A DNA stretch of 64,000 bases from Ixodes scapularis (lineage: Eukaryota > Arthropoda > Arachnida > Ixodida > Ixodidae), in the NCBI RefSeq assembly GCF_016920785.2, contig NW_024609846.1:74533816-74597815 (forward strand). The letters are read 5' to 3'. Under the pieces are notes generated by a model. That model worked only from the letters and a program-made list of their open reading frames with translations. It was not told where the DNA came from and ran no database searches. The position numbers were made by a program, and so were the translations under genes. Shown in pieces: positions 46,796 through 57,403 of this stretch (its first letter is position 1; the number at the start of each line of letters is the position of its first letter).

Positions 46796-47534
46796 AAATA
46801 TAACTTGTTATTTTTATATATCAGACTCGAGAAAGATGCCTGTAGGCATACATCTCTGGTAAACGCCACAAGTACTCAATTCCTGCAATCTGGGGAAGGA
46901 GCAGGGCCAATGAAAATGACGCGAAACAAAAGGTAATTAGCTCTACAAATGAAGTCTCCAGGGTGATATTCAGCACAAACGTTTTGCACGCGCAAGTCAC
47001 GCGCACTGCATCATAGCAAACTTCGCAATTCAGCAATGCATTTTTTTTTTATTCGTTCCGTGTCATATTTGCTAAGAACTACCTTTAGATGCCAGATATG
47101 GGCTCTCCAGGGATCTAACAGCAGACGTATACTGGCAGGTACTGATATGTTATAGGCGTTGCCCATTCATATCTCCGCATTAGCATTCGCCGTGCACTGC
47201 CGAATTGCCTCTCAAAAATAGTTACACGATATATGTGTTATTTTGAGGTAAACCTCAGAGAGGTCCATAGAGCAACAGTTTATTTCTACTCTTGGTTGTC
47301 TTTTCAGCGAAGAGTCTATTTACTTTTTCGATTATCCGCAACGCATAAATGTTACTGTGACCAAACGAAGCTTTCATGCTCCTAGATTTTTTCCATGCGG
47401 AGATGCATTACAATGTTTGAAAGAACTTGGTTGTTCTGTGCTTGTCCTCCGTGTTTTATTGTTTCAATTTTATGTATACGATGTTCACATGACGAAACAG
47501 ATGCTAGCTATTTCTTCCCTGTTAGCGGATTTAA

Positions 47535-47850
47535 CTAATGAAACTTACTGAGAAATTTACGATGCGGATGGCAGCACACACCAATAAGATAAGAACATGC
47601 TAGTTTTGCACGAACCCCGAGTAATTCTAGTTCAGAGGTGATATCTAAAAAATCGCATGAGAGGGCATTTTTTTCTGCAATCTTAAACCACCCTCTCTCG
47701 CCTACAGCCTGTCTTTTAAAAACTGTGTAGTTTTCAGAAAAGGCAAGTTCCTTATTATCCATATCTTCAGACAACCAAGTCTCGGTTCCAAGGAATCTTT
47801 GAGGGTTACACGTGTCAATAATCGAGAAGATTTCGTTCAGTCAGACAAAG
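47535..47850 (-). pseudogene. LINE endonuclease N-terminal fragment
   Basis: LNEIFSIIDTCNPQRFLG leads into TETWLSEDMDNKELAFSENY and TVFKR, the first third of an EEP endonuclease with its catalytic Glu. The reading then continues through AVGERGWFKIAEKN and GVRAKLACSYLIGVCCHP. The domain is truncated before the catalytic Asp and His. Confidence 0.65.
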
Positions 47851-48017
47851 CGCTTCGGAAGTTACACAATAGCAACAAAAAGGGCGTAGTGAACCAAGGG
47901 GGTAAAAATTGACTGCGCTGGTAGTTTGTGGGGAAGGAAGAGGAACTGGCTTTCGTTGAAATCACGGAATGGTTTTTTTACAGTTGTTTCGTGTTATCGA
48001 AGATGAAACACTAATTC

Positions 48018-48287
48018 TCAGAAAACCTTTTTACGAAAACGCAGACTAGAAATGGCGCTTGCGTTGTTCGCGTACTCAATCAGTTGTTTCCGAGCACGAA
48101 ATACTTTTTGTGAGTAATCCTCACTGATGAAAACCGTCGGCTCTTTTAAATTAGGCGCGGCAGAAATTATCGTCTGTTTGATTTTAAACTGACTAAAACG
48201 AACCACAGTAAGTCCTTGTCTTCCATTCTGATGTTTACCTGTTCTGTACGCCGGGCCAGTTAAATTCGGCTCTAGAGACAGCTGCAA
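48018..48287 (-). pseudogene. LINE ORF1 C-terminal fragment
   Basis: About 90 codons read GRQGLTVVRFSQFKIKQTII, then AAPNLKEPTVFISEDYSQKV and RARKQLIEYA. This matches the R-P-I-V-V-R-F, L-K-G-T and ISEDFS pattern of the L1-ORF1-like RRM and C-terminal domain, and parallels the ORF1 at 27.6-28.3 kb. It stops shortly after LRFRKKVF. Confidence 0.65.
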
Positions 48288-48827
48288 CGACTCATATATA
48301 ATTTTGATAACTGCGACTTCCGATTCGTTTCATGTTCGTTCTTTAGATTTTTCCTTTTTTTAATGGCGTGAGTAGCTTCCAATAGCTTTGTTCTCCCAGC
48401 TTCCAATCTAGCGAAGAACGCGAGTACTTCTTTATCATCTGTCGATTATACGCTTTACGACGCTACCGGAACAGGATTCGGTTCAACATCACCCGCAGAC
48501 ATGAAAATTGTCTCAATGATAGCGAGAACACCGGAAGTAGAATTCAGAATAAGACAGAGCGGGTTGCAAGGCGAAGCTGTATGACACCACGAGCAAGAAT
48601 AGATTATATGATCGGTAGCGCCCCACGGACGGAAAGCAGTTAACTCAATGTAGGAGTAATGTTGTCATATTTTCGGTGTGATTTTCTGATGGGCAGATAG
48701 GCGGTTGGCCCATTCGTAGCCACAGGGTACCGTCAATCATTGCCAGCTGAGTTGCCAAAAGCGCCAGTGTAAGGGTGAGGAAACGGTTCCCCACTGACAG
48801 CGGATATCGGCAATCGTTGATAGTGTT

Positions 48828-49260
48828 GTTTATTTATGTATTTATTTATTTACCCTCAGGGCCAGAGGCGCCACAGAGGGAAGTGGGGTACAAAGGTTAC
48901 AAAAGTTGTTAGGGCTTTTTATAAGAAAAGATTATTAGCTATGGCAGTTCTAAAACGCGTGCAATCAGGGATTTCGGCGATGGCTCCGGAAAGGTGATCC
49001 CAAATTATTGAGGTGTTAGGAATAAAAGTCATAAAAATTCCTCGTGCGACTAGATGAAATACCAACTTTGTGATGGTGATCAATGCCTGCTGAAGCATAA
49101 TGATGTGCTATTAGTAGCCTTTCTTTCGGACTCAGGTTGTTATGATAAATCTTATGAAACTGACATAGACGAAACGATTTTTTACGCTGCAAACTTTTGA
49201 TTGGTCGTTGTGCTTCCGAGAGCGCGGACAGCAAGAATGATTCCAATGTCGGAAGACGTA
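48828..49260 (-). mobile_element. 5'-truncated CR1/L2-like LINE 3' end
   Basis: A minus-strand frame (49246-49016) reads RLCQFHKIYHNNLSPKERL, GIDHHHKVGISSSRTRNF; it continues after a frame change with IIWDHLSGAIAEIPDCTRFRTAIAN. This is the usual N-x-L-x-x-x-I-x-x-x-x-x-x-x-F ending of CR1/L2 ORF2. A short 3' UTR and a TAAA-repeat tail (48828-48852) follow, like the LINE at 42-3085. Confidence 0.75.
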
Positions 49261-51689
49261 ACTAAAGAACGACAAACGAGAGGGTATTTGGCGTCACGTT
49301 GCTAAAATTACTCAGTTCGAAATAGATGTCATATTCTGGGAACAAGAGCGCCGTTGCCAGTTGCAGGGCACTGTGGCAGTAAACGCTCCGGTAATCCAGC
49401 AAATCAAGAAATGAAGGAAGACTGGGGAACACTGAATGATCAAAGTCAAGAAGAGAGCACGGTACCTCTAGGGAAGTAGATTACACAAACAGGCGGTCCC
49501 GAAAGTTCCGGCGAGCAGCACCCGGAAATAGGCGTACCCTACATGGTTTGCCGACAACCATCCATGTTAGTTTTTAAACAAGTCTTGAAGTTTTTCGTAA
49601 GGTTAGAAATAATCATGCGATCGGTTCAAGACATGTCTTGCTTTATTTCTCGTCACTTTTGTGAAATATACGAGCGCAATGCGATTCGGGGGCCGGTCAT
49701 ACAGTTCGTAATTATTGTTTTTGGCAAAAGAGCAGGAAGTCGCGAAACTTTTCGTTATGGGGAAGCCTATGTCCTTGTAGTGTCAACAAGTTCATAAGGT
49801 TTTTCGCGCAATGAAAAAGACTTTGCATAGACACAACGATGCGCACTTAATGAAGGTTTCCGCACGCCGCTTGCTGAGTTCACTGATTCCTCACGCTCAC
49901 ACAAATAGAGCGCTGGAAAGGAAAACGCAACGGAAAGGTTTCGTGATTAAAAATTAAAATATCGCCTTGTTCGTCTACCTTCTTGCTCTTGTCCACGTCT
50001 TTGCGCTGTTTTAATTTTTAATCATGAAATACCAACAAGCCCAAACTTCTACGTTAGTAAGGTTTCGGCTTTCACAATCCTACTTTTACAACTTCTTTGA
50101 TTTCCTGATCGCCACGGATGAATTTATAGTGTAACATTAGGACCACAAGACCAAGTAACTGTGCAAATAATAGAAGCACAGTTTTACCACCGGCAAAAAA
50201 TAAATAAATAAGGACGAACATGCAGCTTTTGTCGGGAAAAGTGGTAATGAAAGTCTTCGCGAACTCTCATGGTGCGTACGGGTAAGAGCCAAAACGCCGC
50301 AAAGAAATATTACCGGGACCCCTCACGAGGTTACGGGGTGTGAAGGGGTGGCCTCGTGTGCCGTAGGAAGCTGAAAAGAAAGTCCGTTTGCTCCACAAAA
50401 ACGCACCAGCTCATTCTGTACCGCAGACGTAGACACATGCAGATGTTTTAGGCTATAAAATTCAGCTTCACTCCCTAGTAACCGGACACTGAACCCGTGA
50501 TGACTCCTTCAGTATTCATTACATAAAGTGCTCACGTTGTGACAGCGTTTTCAGGACGATACCGTGGTTGTTGTCGAGATGAAACACCTCCTCAAGTACC
50601 AGAATTAAAACTTCTACAACTAAGATACCCATGAACTCATGCACTCGTGGTACAAGAGCTCCAACTTGAGTGGCGCATATTAAAATAAGGGATAAGCCCG
50701 CTAGCGATGCTTGTGGTCGGATATCTCCTTTGTGGTAATACAGCGGACTTTATGACCATTTTTCCGGCATAAAAGGTTAGAATGAGCCAACACAACAAAT
50801 GCAATAAGCCTGAAGAACATAACATTTGAAAAAGATATTTAGAAAAAAACTGTTACTAATACAACAAACAAAAACAGTTCCGGGTGAACGGTCTTGTGCT
50901 GTAAGCTTAGCTTAACAGCAGGCGTTCGAAGAAACGTCGGAAGATGACATTTCTCTGTATTTATGAAAATAACAAAACTAAAAACTACAGATCGTGAAAG
51001 TTTTCCCGTACAATTTTTTGTTTTGTTTCATATATAGGAATTATTTCTTAAAGCTTGGGAGTGGGCGGAAGCGGGTAGGAGAATGCTCCACGTGTTTTTC
51101 CGCGTGTCACGTTCGCGTCTTTTCCATCAGACAAACCAATCGGCTTCGTTTGGTGTCTGCTTCACACAAGAGCGCTTGAGATTGTGACAAAAAAAAAAAA
51201 AAAGAAAGAAAAAGCATGTCATCTCTGCAGTGTGCGGCTGCAGCACTGTGGACACTTCTCCAGCCTTGAAAACACTGCTTGCTGGCCCGATAGGGTAGTA
51301 GGAGACCCCGGTGCATGGTTTACCGGCAGAAAAACTCGAATTGCCAGATAACAAGGGGACTGCAGCTAGCTACAACTAATCCAGCATATTCTGCCTTTGT
51401 TCCGGGCAAGAACAGTTAAATCAAACGTATTCCTATCGGACAAAAGAAATTGAGTCCAAAACACAACAACAACAGTATGTATGAGAGGTCTCCTGGAATG
51501 AGTCCAGGACTACCTTAAACAGTAACGTCGAGAAAACTATAAACATCACTCACCAAAACATAATGCATGCTGGCAAAATTAACCAAGCATGCAAAAAGAA
51601 AAATTTAAAAAGAATTTGGCAGGGGAAAAATCCTTCATACCATTCTGGGTGTTGGTAAAGCTGCGCGATAGTCAAACTAAAATGACTGG
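49261..51689. other. intergenic with a short inverted repeat
   Basis: No gene is recognised. TGATTAAAAATTAAAA (about 49941-49956) and its exact complement TTTTAATTTTTAATCA (about 50008-50023) form a 16-bp inverted repeat. Two T/A-rich runs follow at 51188-51210. Confidence 0.5.
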
Positions 51690-51738
51690 CGAAATGTATT
51701 GCTCACCAGTCAGGATGACTGGTGAGCAATACATTTCG
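51690..51738. repeat. perfect hairpin, 23-bp arms, 3-base loop
   Basis: CGAAATGTATTGCTCACCAGTCA at 51690-51712 is the exact complement of 51716-51738. It lies just downstream of the R2-like coding region, so it would be in that element's 3' untranslated region. Confidence 0.9.
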
Positions 51739-51769
51739 TATAAAGCGGTTGAGACAGATAAGTGATCAT

Positions 51770-52560
51770 GCGAGTGCTCGCAAAGAGAGCCATGCCATAC
51801 CCCACCTGGGAAGACCAAGTAGGGCTCCTCCAATAACCGTCTCATTGCAAAGCATGCTTTGAGCACCGAATGCGAAGCCGACTGCCGTTACAACTTTATC
51901 GGGAAGCAGTGGTCTTGGGCAGTCGTATACTTGGCGCTCTTGAAACTGCACATTCGTGTGAGCGATGCGAGGCGATCGTCACAAGACACCGCGACAACGG
52001 CGATCGTGACGGTATCGCCCTCAAACACCATGATGTCGGGCCTGAGACGATCCCTCCTTAGATTCCTATACACTATTTATGTCTGTATTGTGGCCGCTGG
52101 TCGATACTCGGCGAGCAGGCGGCACACCTGCTTATATATAATATCGTCCTTTCATTCCGGGCACGTCTACGAATGGACACTCCTGTCGGATACGATAGGA
52201 TGTCTACAGGGCATGGTGGCATCTCCTGCACAGCCTTGCAGCTTCGTCGGTGGGGTGATGGACCATGCCGTTAATAGGGTAGGTGCTAGAGCACACCCGA
52301 AGCGCTTTGATTCTGTCTCTGTCCTTGAGGTGGTGTGAGTCAGGCTGCAGCCAGGTGTTTCCCGGGGCCTGTCCATGATGTGCAAACAGGTCCCTGTTGG
52401 CATACTGAGCCCGGTGTTCACTCCACCAACTGAACCGGGAATGTCGTAGTGCGGCTGTTAGTTCGTCTGCCTCTGTTAATTCGGGAGGCACTTGGAGCTG
52501 GTAGTTAAGGCGGTAATGAAAAGAGCTAATGGTGGTCTTAAAAAGGCTGCCCACTGCGTG
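51770..52560 (-). pseudogene. R2-type zinc knuckle and restriction-like endonuclease
   Basis: A C-x2-C motif (ARLCRRCHHA, near 52235) begins the C-terminal knuckle. In the following frame YRNLRRDRLRPDIMVFEGDT and AVVAVSCDDRLASLT, then FKSAKY, match the R2 endonuclease pattern R-P-D ... V-x-D-V-T-V ... K-x-x-K-Y. The second acidic residue of the P-D...D core is Ala in IAVVAV, so the nuclease would be inactive. The protein ends near 51770 after VGFAFGAQSMLCNET and GLPRWGMAWLSLRALA. Confidence 0.75.
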
Positions 52561-53885
52561 TCCCCTAGGCGTAGCAGTCGTGCCAGTGCCTTAAGTTGCG
52601 CCTCTGTACTAACTCGCTCAATGTTCACTGTCCCTACTCCTCCGTCACTCGCTACAAGGTACATGTGAGTATTTGGAAATTATTGTTGGGAGATGAAGTA
52701 ACGCCTTAATGTGCACCCTAAGTTTTTTGTCGATGATGGCCGACTCCCCCGACGATACCAGAATTGATGATGCTGCATACAGATACTTTGGTGAGATTAG
52801 GGTGTTCCAGTTTTTGGAGTGGCTTCAGGAAGGCGGCCTCGATGATCGTTAGGTCGTTTTGACTTGCTGCGAGTGAACCACCGGGCGTTGTCTTGTAAAG
52901 AAGTCGGTGCCGAGGTATCGGATGGGTGTGTTAAAGGGAGTGGTCGGGGCGGGTGTGCCGGCAACGGTGATGGGACGCAGGTTGTAGGTGAGTCTGTTCG
53001 CTACGACTCTTCAGGCAAATAGGATGGACCTGGCTCAATCAAGCGACAGTCCCAGTTCTGCCAGGTGAGGTGAGGCTGGATGAGGTGAAAATGATGTCGT
53101 CAGCTAATGCCAAGGCTCCGATGATGTGATTGACGACGTCAAGACCTGCCCGGTCCAGGTTAAGGTCAATGAGTAAGGCCTCAAGCACGCAGTTAAAGAC
53201 AAATGGCAAGAGGGGATCCCCTTGTTTGATTTTCTGTCGTACAGAGACCTTGACACTGTCCGCTGTTCCGCCGCCCCAGAGGGTGGTAGATGAGCCGGCG
53301 TAAAGTTCCTTGACCTCGATGTAAGCTCGTGGCAATCAAACACTCTTGAGGCTCCCGATGATGGCATAGTGGCTGATGGAGTCAAATGTCTTTCGTTCAT
53401 CGAAGCTGAAGCCGTAGAGGTTTTGGCGGTCGTTTTCCTCTTTTTCTTGATGAGTACTTGCAGAATGATGATGTTTGATGATGCGCTGCAATCGCCTCTA
53501 AAGCCACCCTGAAAGTTGTGAAATTGATGAGCATCACTGAGTGTACAACCGCAAGAGGAGTGAAGAAATGGTGAATGGCCTGAAGTCTCCCCCCGTCGTG
53601 GCAGTGCGGGAATTGGGCAAGAAGGCAATCTTAGCTAATTTACGCTCCTCCGGGATTGATACAAACACAAGTTAGTTTGTAGAAAGGATTGCCAACACCG
53701 CTGGTGGGACGTTCCATAATTCCCGCACCGGCAGGCCATCCGGCCCGTGGGCCCTGCTGGTGTCCGTGTTCGCTTCGTAATTCGCACTCAGTGAAGGCCG
53801 GCACCCCTATCTCGTCCAGAGCGGGGTCGGTTGTAATGGCGCTGTAGACTGGTCGTGAATTGTTGGACATGAAGGGGTTGTACAC
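52560..53885 (-). pseudogene. R2-type reverse transcriptase
   Basis: RT motifs appear in order across shifting frames: APGPDGLP-like entry near 53740, GGFRGDC..SSNIIILQ near 53510-53450, KTFDSISHYAIIGSLKSV near 53390-53340 (catalytic Asp), then LPRAYIEVKELYAG, RQKIKQGDPLLPFVFNCVLE near 53240-53190, and the active-site box IGALALADDIIF near 53125-53095. The GVKQGDPLSP-type motif and L-A-F-A-D-D box are characteristic of R2/R4 RTs. Both active-site Asp remain. Confidence 0.8.
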
Positions 53886-53984
53886 CGTATAGAGTTCCTT
53901 GAGTGTAAATCTTGGATCTTTCGCCCCTTCCGCAGTTCGTAGACGAAGATTTTTGGGCTCAGTTTGTAAAGACGCTGGTGCTCA

Positions 53985-54536
53985 TCATACTGATGACGTC
54001 ACCTGTGAGACCTGTATTTCGGTGGCTGTTTTCTTTTTCCGTCGTCTGCCATTTTGTTCTCGTGGTGCGGCAACAACCTCGAGGTGGCGGAAAATTGTTG
54101 TCACCTTTGCCATCCCCGCCGGTCGAGTGCGGAGAACGCCAATGAGAGCCTCATTCGTGAGCCCCACTTTGTGCAGACACGTCTGTACTTCCTGTATGCC
54201 AAGCAAAATCCGGGGCTTATTAGATTGAGGCTGTTGCAGACGGGGTTGGTGCACGTTGAGGAGCACATGCTGGCCAAGTTGGTTAGTTTCTTCCAACTCA
54301 CGGTCAGCTCTCGCTGCCTTCTTTGTGGCCGGGTTGTTACGGTAGCGCCTTGTTTGAGGATGACTGGGTACTGCCGCCTTCATGGCACCCATGATCTCCT
54401 TGCACCTTTTGATGTTACGCTGCCCCATTATACCCTGCCAGAATCTGGTGGTAAATGTCCTGGCAAAAGCCTGGTTTGTGAAGGGCTCGTTCCCGCAGTC
54501 GAACTTTGATTTGGAGGGTGCCGCGAGTTCCAACAC
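53985..54536 (-). pseudogene. R2-type N-terminal (Myb-like) segment
   Basis: A 183-codon minus-strand frame contains TFTTRFWQGIMGQRNIKRCKEIMG, whose W-x-x-I-x-x-x-R-x-x-x-x-x-Y/C spacing resembles the Myb-type DNA-binding motif near the R2 N-terminus. A basic, Gln/Asn-rich stretch (HQPRLQQPQSNKPR) follows. The assignment depends on position, just upstream of the RT, more than on motif strength. Confidence 0.5.
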
Positions 54537-55124
54537 TGTCCACCGCGCATGGTGGCTCTACTTGGCTGACGGTGGAAGTTCTGGGGTTTCGATGGTGGTT
54601 GTGGCCTCGGTGCTTGTGATTGCAGACAGCCGAAAAGCTGTCTGTTCTTCTTGCTTTGGTTGGATCACTTACACGTGGTTATGTGTGGGGTGGTGGTGAA
54701 CTTGTCCTTTCCTCTCGTTTGCGTCTCTCTGTGTTCATTTCCTTCGTGTACTGAGCCGTCCGGCGATGGTCGCCGACGCTCTGCCAGGTACGTTGGGGCA
54801 GTAGAGCATCCAGCTCCTTGTCGCTGCACGTGCACTGGGAAGCCTGCAGTTCGCATAGCACCACTGCGTTTCTGTGTCTCGCTGTCCAGGGCCTTCCTCC
54901 TGTTTCTTGTAAGTTATCCCGTGGCCTAGCCGTCGCGAGGGCACCGTTGGCCTTTGTTGCAGCGGCCGTTTGGCCAAATGCCTGGCGACCGGTGAAGAAG
55001 TGATGTCCTGCTGTGGACAGGAGTGATCTTGCGCAGGCGGCACTGGCCCTCCTAGGAGAGTTGTAGGAGGCACGCCGTGGGTAGGCTTCTTCACGCTTGA
55101 CGGAAGCAACCTTCGCAGCATCTG

Positions 55125-55735
55125 TTACTGCTGTAGTAATCCACGATAAAACTTCTTCGGCCCCGATGTCCTAGATCGTCGGCCAGGACACAACTTCGTA
55201 AGCTTGGGCGAGTTCCTTGAAAATAAACTTGACCTTGGTCGGCATGAAAACTCACTTCCTGCCAGAATCCTGACGTCCTCTGTGCTCCATGCACCTGGAG
55301 GTGGGGAAGGTAAGCCGTCCGCGCCGCTCCCGTGTAGCATCGGCACGGCAGCACCCCTCAGAGTCCTCGGGGGTGCTGCCGTGCCAATGCACTTTTCACC
55401 TTGTTCCTCTGTGTCATGCTTGACGAAGTCTACTGCTCTGAAAGACATTGTATTTGCACCTCTTTTTGAAGAAGGTGGGCTCGACTGCCTTGCCTCCTCA
55501 GTGCAGGCCTGAGCATCTGGGATATAAGTCCTTCCTTCTCTTATCAAGTCCAGCATGTGACAAAGTAGCGGTGCCACGTGCTCGCACACACCGCCCTGTC
55601 CAGCTTTTGCAGGTGCAGGAAGCCTTGGTGACCCGTCCATCCTGGTAGAGAACTGCATGTACTGTGTACAGCACTGTGAGAGTCATGGAAGCCTCCACAT
55701 TGGCCTTAACAATTACCTCTTATGCAGTTGTGGTG
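55125..55735 (-). pseudogene. SWIM zinc-finger protein fragment
   Basis: Minus-strand codons read ANVEASMTL, VLYTVHAVLYQDGRVTKA, then SCTCK and, after a one-base frame change, AGQGGVCEHVAPLLCHM. This is the C-x-C-x(n)-C-x-H pattern of a SWIM zinc finger with the usual preceding beta strand. Beyond it, DLIREGRTYIPDAQACTEEARQ resembles the segment after SWIM in YqaJ-recombinase-associated proteins, which spread as selfish genes in some arthropods. The fragment is cut on its 5' side at 55735 by the CACGTG-type element. The YqaJ link is inference. Confidence 0.6.
55342..55385. repeat. hairpin, 16-bp perfect arms
   Basis: GGCACGGCAGCACCCC (55342-55357) and its exact complement (55370-55385) flank a 12-base spacer, within the region following the SWIM finger. 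Confidence 0.9.
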
Positions 55736-56093
55736 TGGAGAAAAAATGAAAGACGTAGACATCTCTGTAATGCGAAATTAGAGCGCAGCTCTTGAGATGG
55801 AGGAGGAGAAGGTACGGAGGGGAGTGTATGCTCCTTCTCCTCCGTACCCTCTCATCTTCCATCCTCTCCTATCCGCTCTTGCTCCAATTCGGTTTCCCCG
55901 CTTAATTTAGAAGGGAAAATTACGTCACGTGACTTGATGTCACGTTCCCTATGAACAAACTCAATTTCTTCGCTAGGGAATTGAATTGGTGTTGAGGTCA
56001 CGTGACAACAATTTTCCCGCTAAATTTAGTGCGGTTACGCCTACAGCGACGCCGACGCCGCGAAACACAAAATCGGGCGCCTAAGAGCGGCGC
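55735..56093. mobile_element. second copy of the CACGTG-containing short element (inverted)
   Basis: In inverted orientation relative to 26952-27591, it has GAAAGACGTAGACATCTCTGTAATGCGAAATT, then AGAGCGCAGCTCTTGAG at the left, and CCTAAGAGCGGCGCTC at the right. The interior has a GGAGGAGGAG/CTCCTCC inverted pair (55800-55850) and only two TCACGTGAC sites (55926 and 55998). This ~360-base copy shows the probable ancestral form before the E-box array expanded. Confidence 0.75.
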
Positions 56094-56099
56094 TCTAAA

Positions 56100-57240
56100 A
56101 TGGTCTGCACTTAATGGGCCTTAACATCTTGTTGCCACAAATGATGTGCTTTTATGGTCCAGCTGCTTGGCCACGCCCTTGGATGTGGCTTTCCAAAAAG
56201 GCGGAGGGAAAGTCTTTCACCTGCTTGGCCCAAGGGCCTGCTGGAAGCGGTAGTTGCCTTGACTGTGGTAGCTCGCGTGACTGCGGTGGCTCCAATGGTG
56301 CCATAGCCTCCTTGAAGAGGAGGCAGCTTAATCAGAAATTGAAAAGAAGGTTGGCAATTTGACAGCGCAGATCGTTAAGGCCTTCGGGTTGCTTCGACCG
56401 TACCCAGATATGTCTAGTAGAAGTTCACCTAGGGTAACAGAACATCGAAAAGTGCCGGCTGTAAACTTTGTGCTAAAGAAAAAGCATTGGGTATTGCACT
56501 TGTTCGGCTACCTTTAAAGGGCCCATAAAAAGAAAAAAAAACTTTTTTTTAACAGTCTGGTTGGGACACGTGTGTCAAAAAATGAATTTTTACGCAGAAA
56601 AAAAATTTAGAGCAATGTTGACGGCGAGAGATTTATTTGAAATTTTGCGCGTAAATTCCATGTCTTTCAGCTCGGCTTCTCATCGGTAACGATGGTCATT
56701 CAAATCAGCTTCTCATTGGCCAATGGAAAGAGTGACAGCTTAGACGTTGGTTATAAAATCTTCGTGATCTCGTGAAATCGCCTTTTGAATTACATATTTT
56801 CAGGTTTAAGAAACAATCCATCGAATGAACGTCGTAATTGTTTACAAACGTTTTACAAAATCGTAACTTCCGTTCAGATGCCACGACAAAAAAAAAGCTT
56901 CGCTATTTTTTTTTCTGTCATGGTCGCTGTCTCATAACGCGTCTCGCGTACCTCGTGTACCTCGGGTGGTTTTATAGTTTTATCGCGTTTATATGTGAAG
57001 ACCTTCTGAAGAGGGCTTGTTGCTTGTGTTAGTTAGTCATCGTAAGTACTTAGGAAGTGGCGCGGGGTGACACGTTTTTGTTTTTCTGCTCTCCTTTGCG
57101 TGATTCGTGTGTCCCGTTTACCCCATCTTTTGTTTGTTTGATGGCGCGCGCAAATGCCATTCTTTTTTTTTTTTTAGATGTCGGTTTCTGTAAAGCGTTT
57201 AGTGAAGGCACGCTGCACCGCACTCAACGATTAAAAAAAA
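56100..57240. other. intergenic, no gene established
   Basis: A short plus frame at 56114-56362 has no family motif. Adjacent sequence on the minus strand may continue the SWIM gene beyond the inserted element, but no domain can be named. The remainder is AT-rich. Confidence 0.45.
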
Positions 57241-57256
57241 AAAAAAAATCAGTTAC

Positions 57257-57403
57257 CACTGCGTGTCCTCGCGGCGGCTTGAAGGGTCGTGCGGCTCGGA
57301 CGAACTCGTCGAGGCACCCGCTCCGCGAGCGGAAGTATCGCAGCGAAGGCCCAGCCAGCTGCTGGCAGCGTTGAAGCAAGCGACGCTTCAGGTCGGGGTC
57401 CAT
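57257..57403 (-). CDS. candidate first coding exon, product unknown
   Basis: In a CpG-rich island the minus strand has ATG at 57403, followed by exactly 49 codons (MDPDLKRRLLQRCQQL, then LRYFRSRSGCLDEFVRAARPF) ending GTG before GTAACTG, a good splice donor (57256). The peptide is basic and amphipathic, with no recognised domain. The open frame, base composition and donor site support a real exon. No second exon was found, so this could be chance in GC-rich DNA. Confidence 0.3.

Larger units (their letters stand above)
47535..48560 (-). mobile_element. CR1-like LINE fragment (ORF1 end and endonuclease start)
   Basis: The minus strand reads an ORF1 C-terminal part at 48287-48018 and an ORF2 endonuclease start at about 47850-47535, in LINE order. 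RT is missing. Stops and frame changes are present. It differs in sequence from the LINE at 26-28 kb. Confidence 0.65.
51690..55000 (-). mobile_element. R2-type (restriction-like endonuclease) non-LTR retrotransposon, decayed
   Basis: On the minus strand the order is: Myb-like N-terminal segment, RT, C-terminal zinc knuckle, restriction-like endonuclease. This is the single-ORF architecture of R2/R4-type LINEs, which differ from the CR1 elements nearby in using a C-terminal nuclease. Frames are broken at many points. No 28S rRNA sequence is seen beside it, so if R2-derived it is not at the canonical site. The N-terminal limit is uncertain. Confidence 0.75.
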
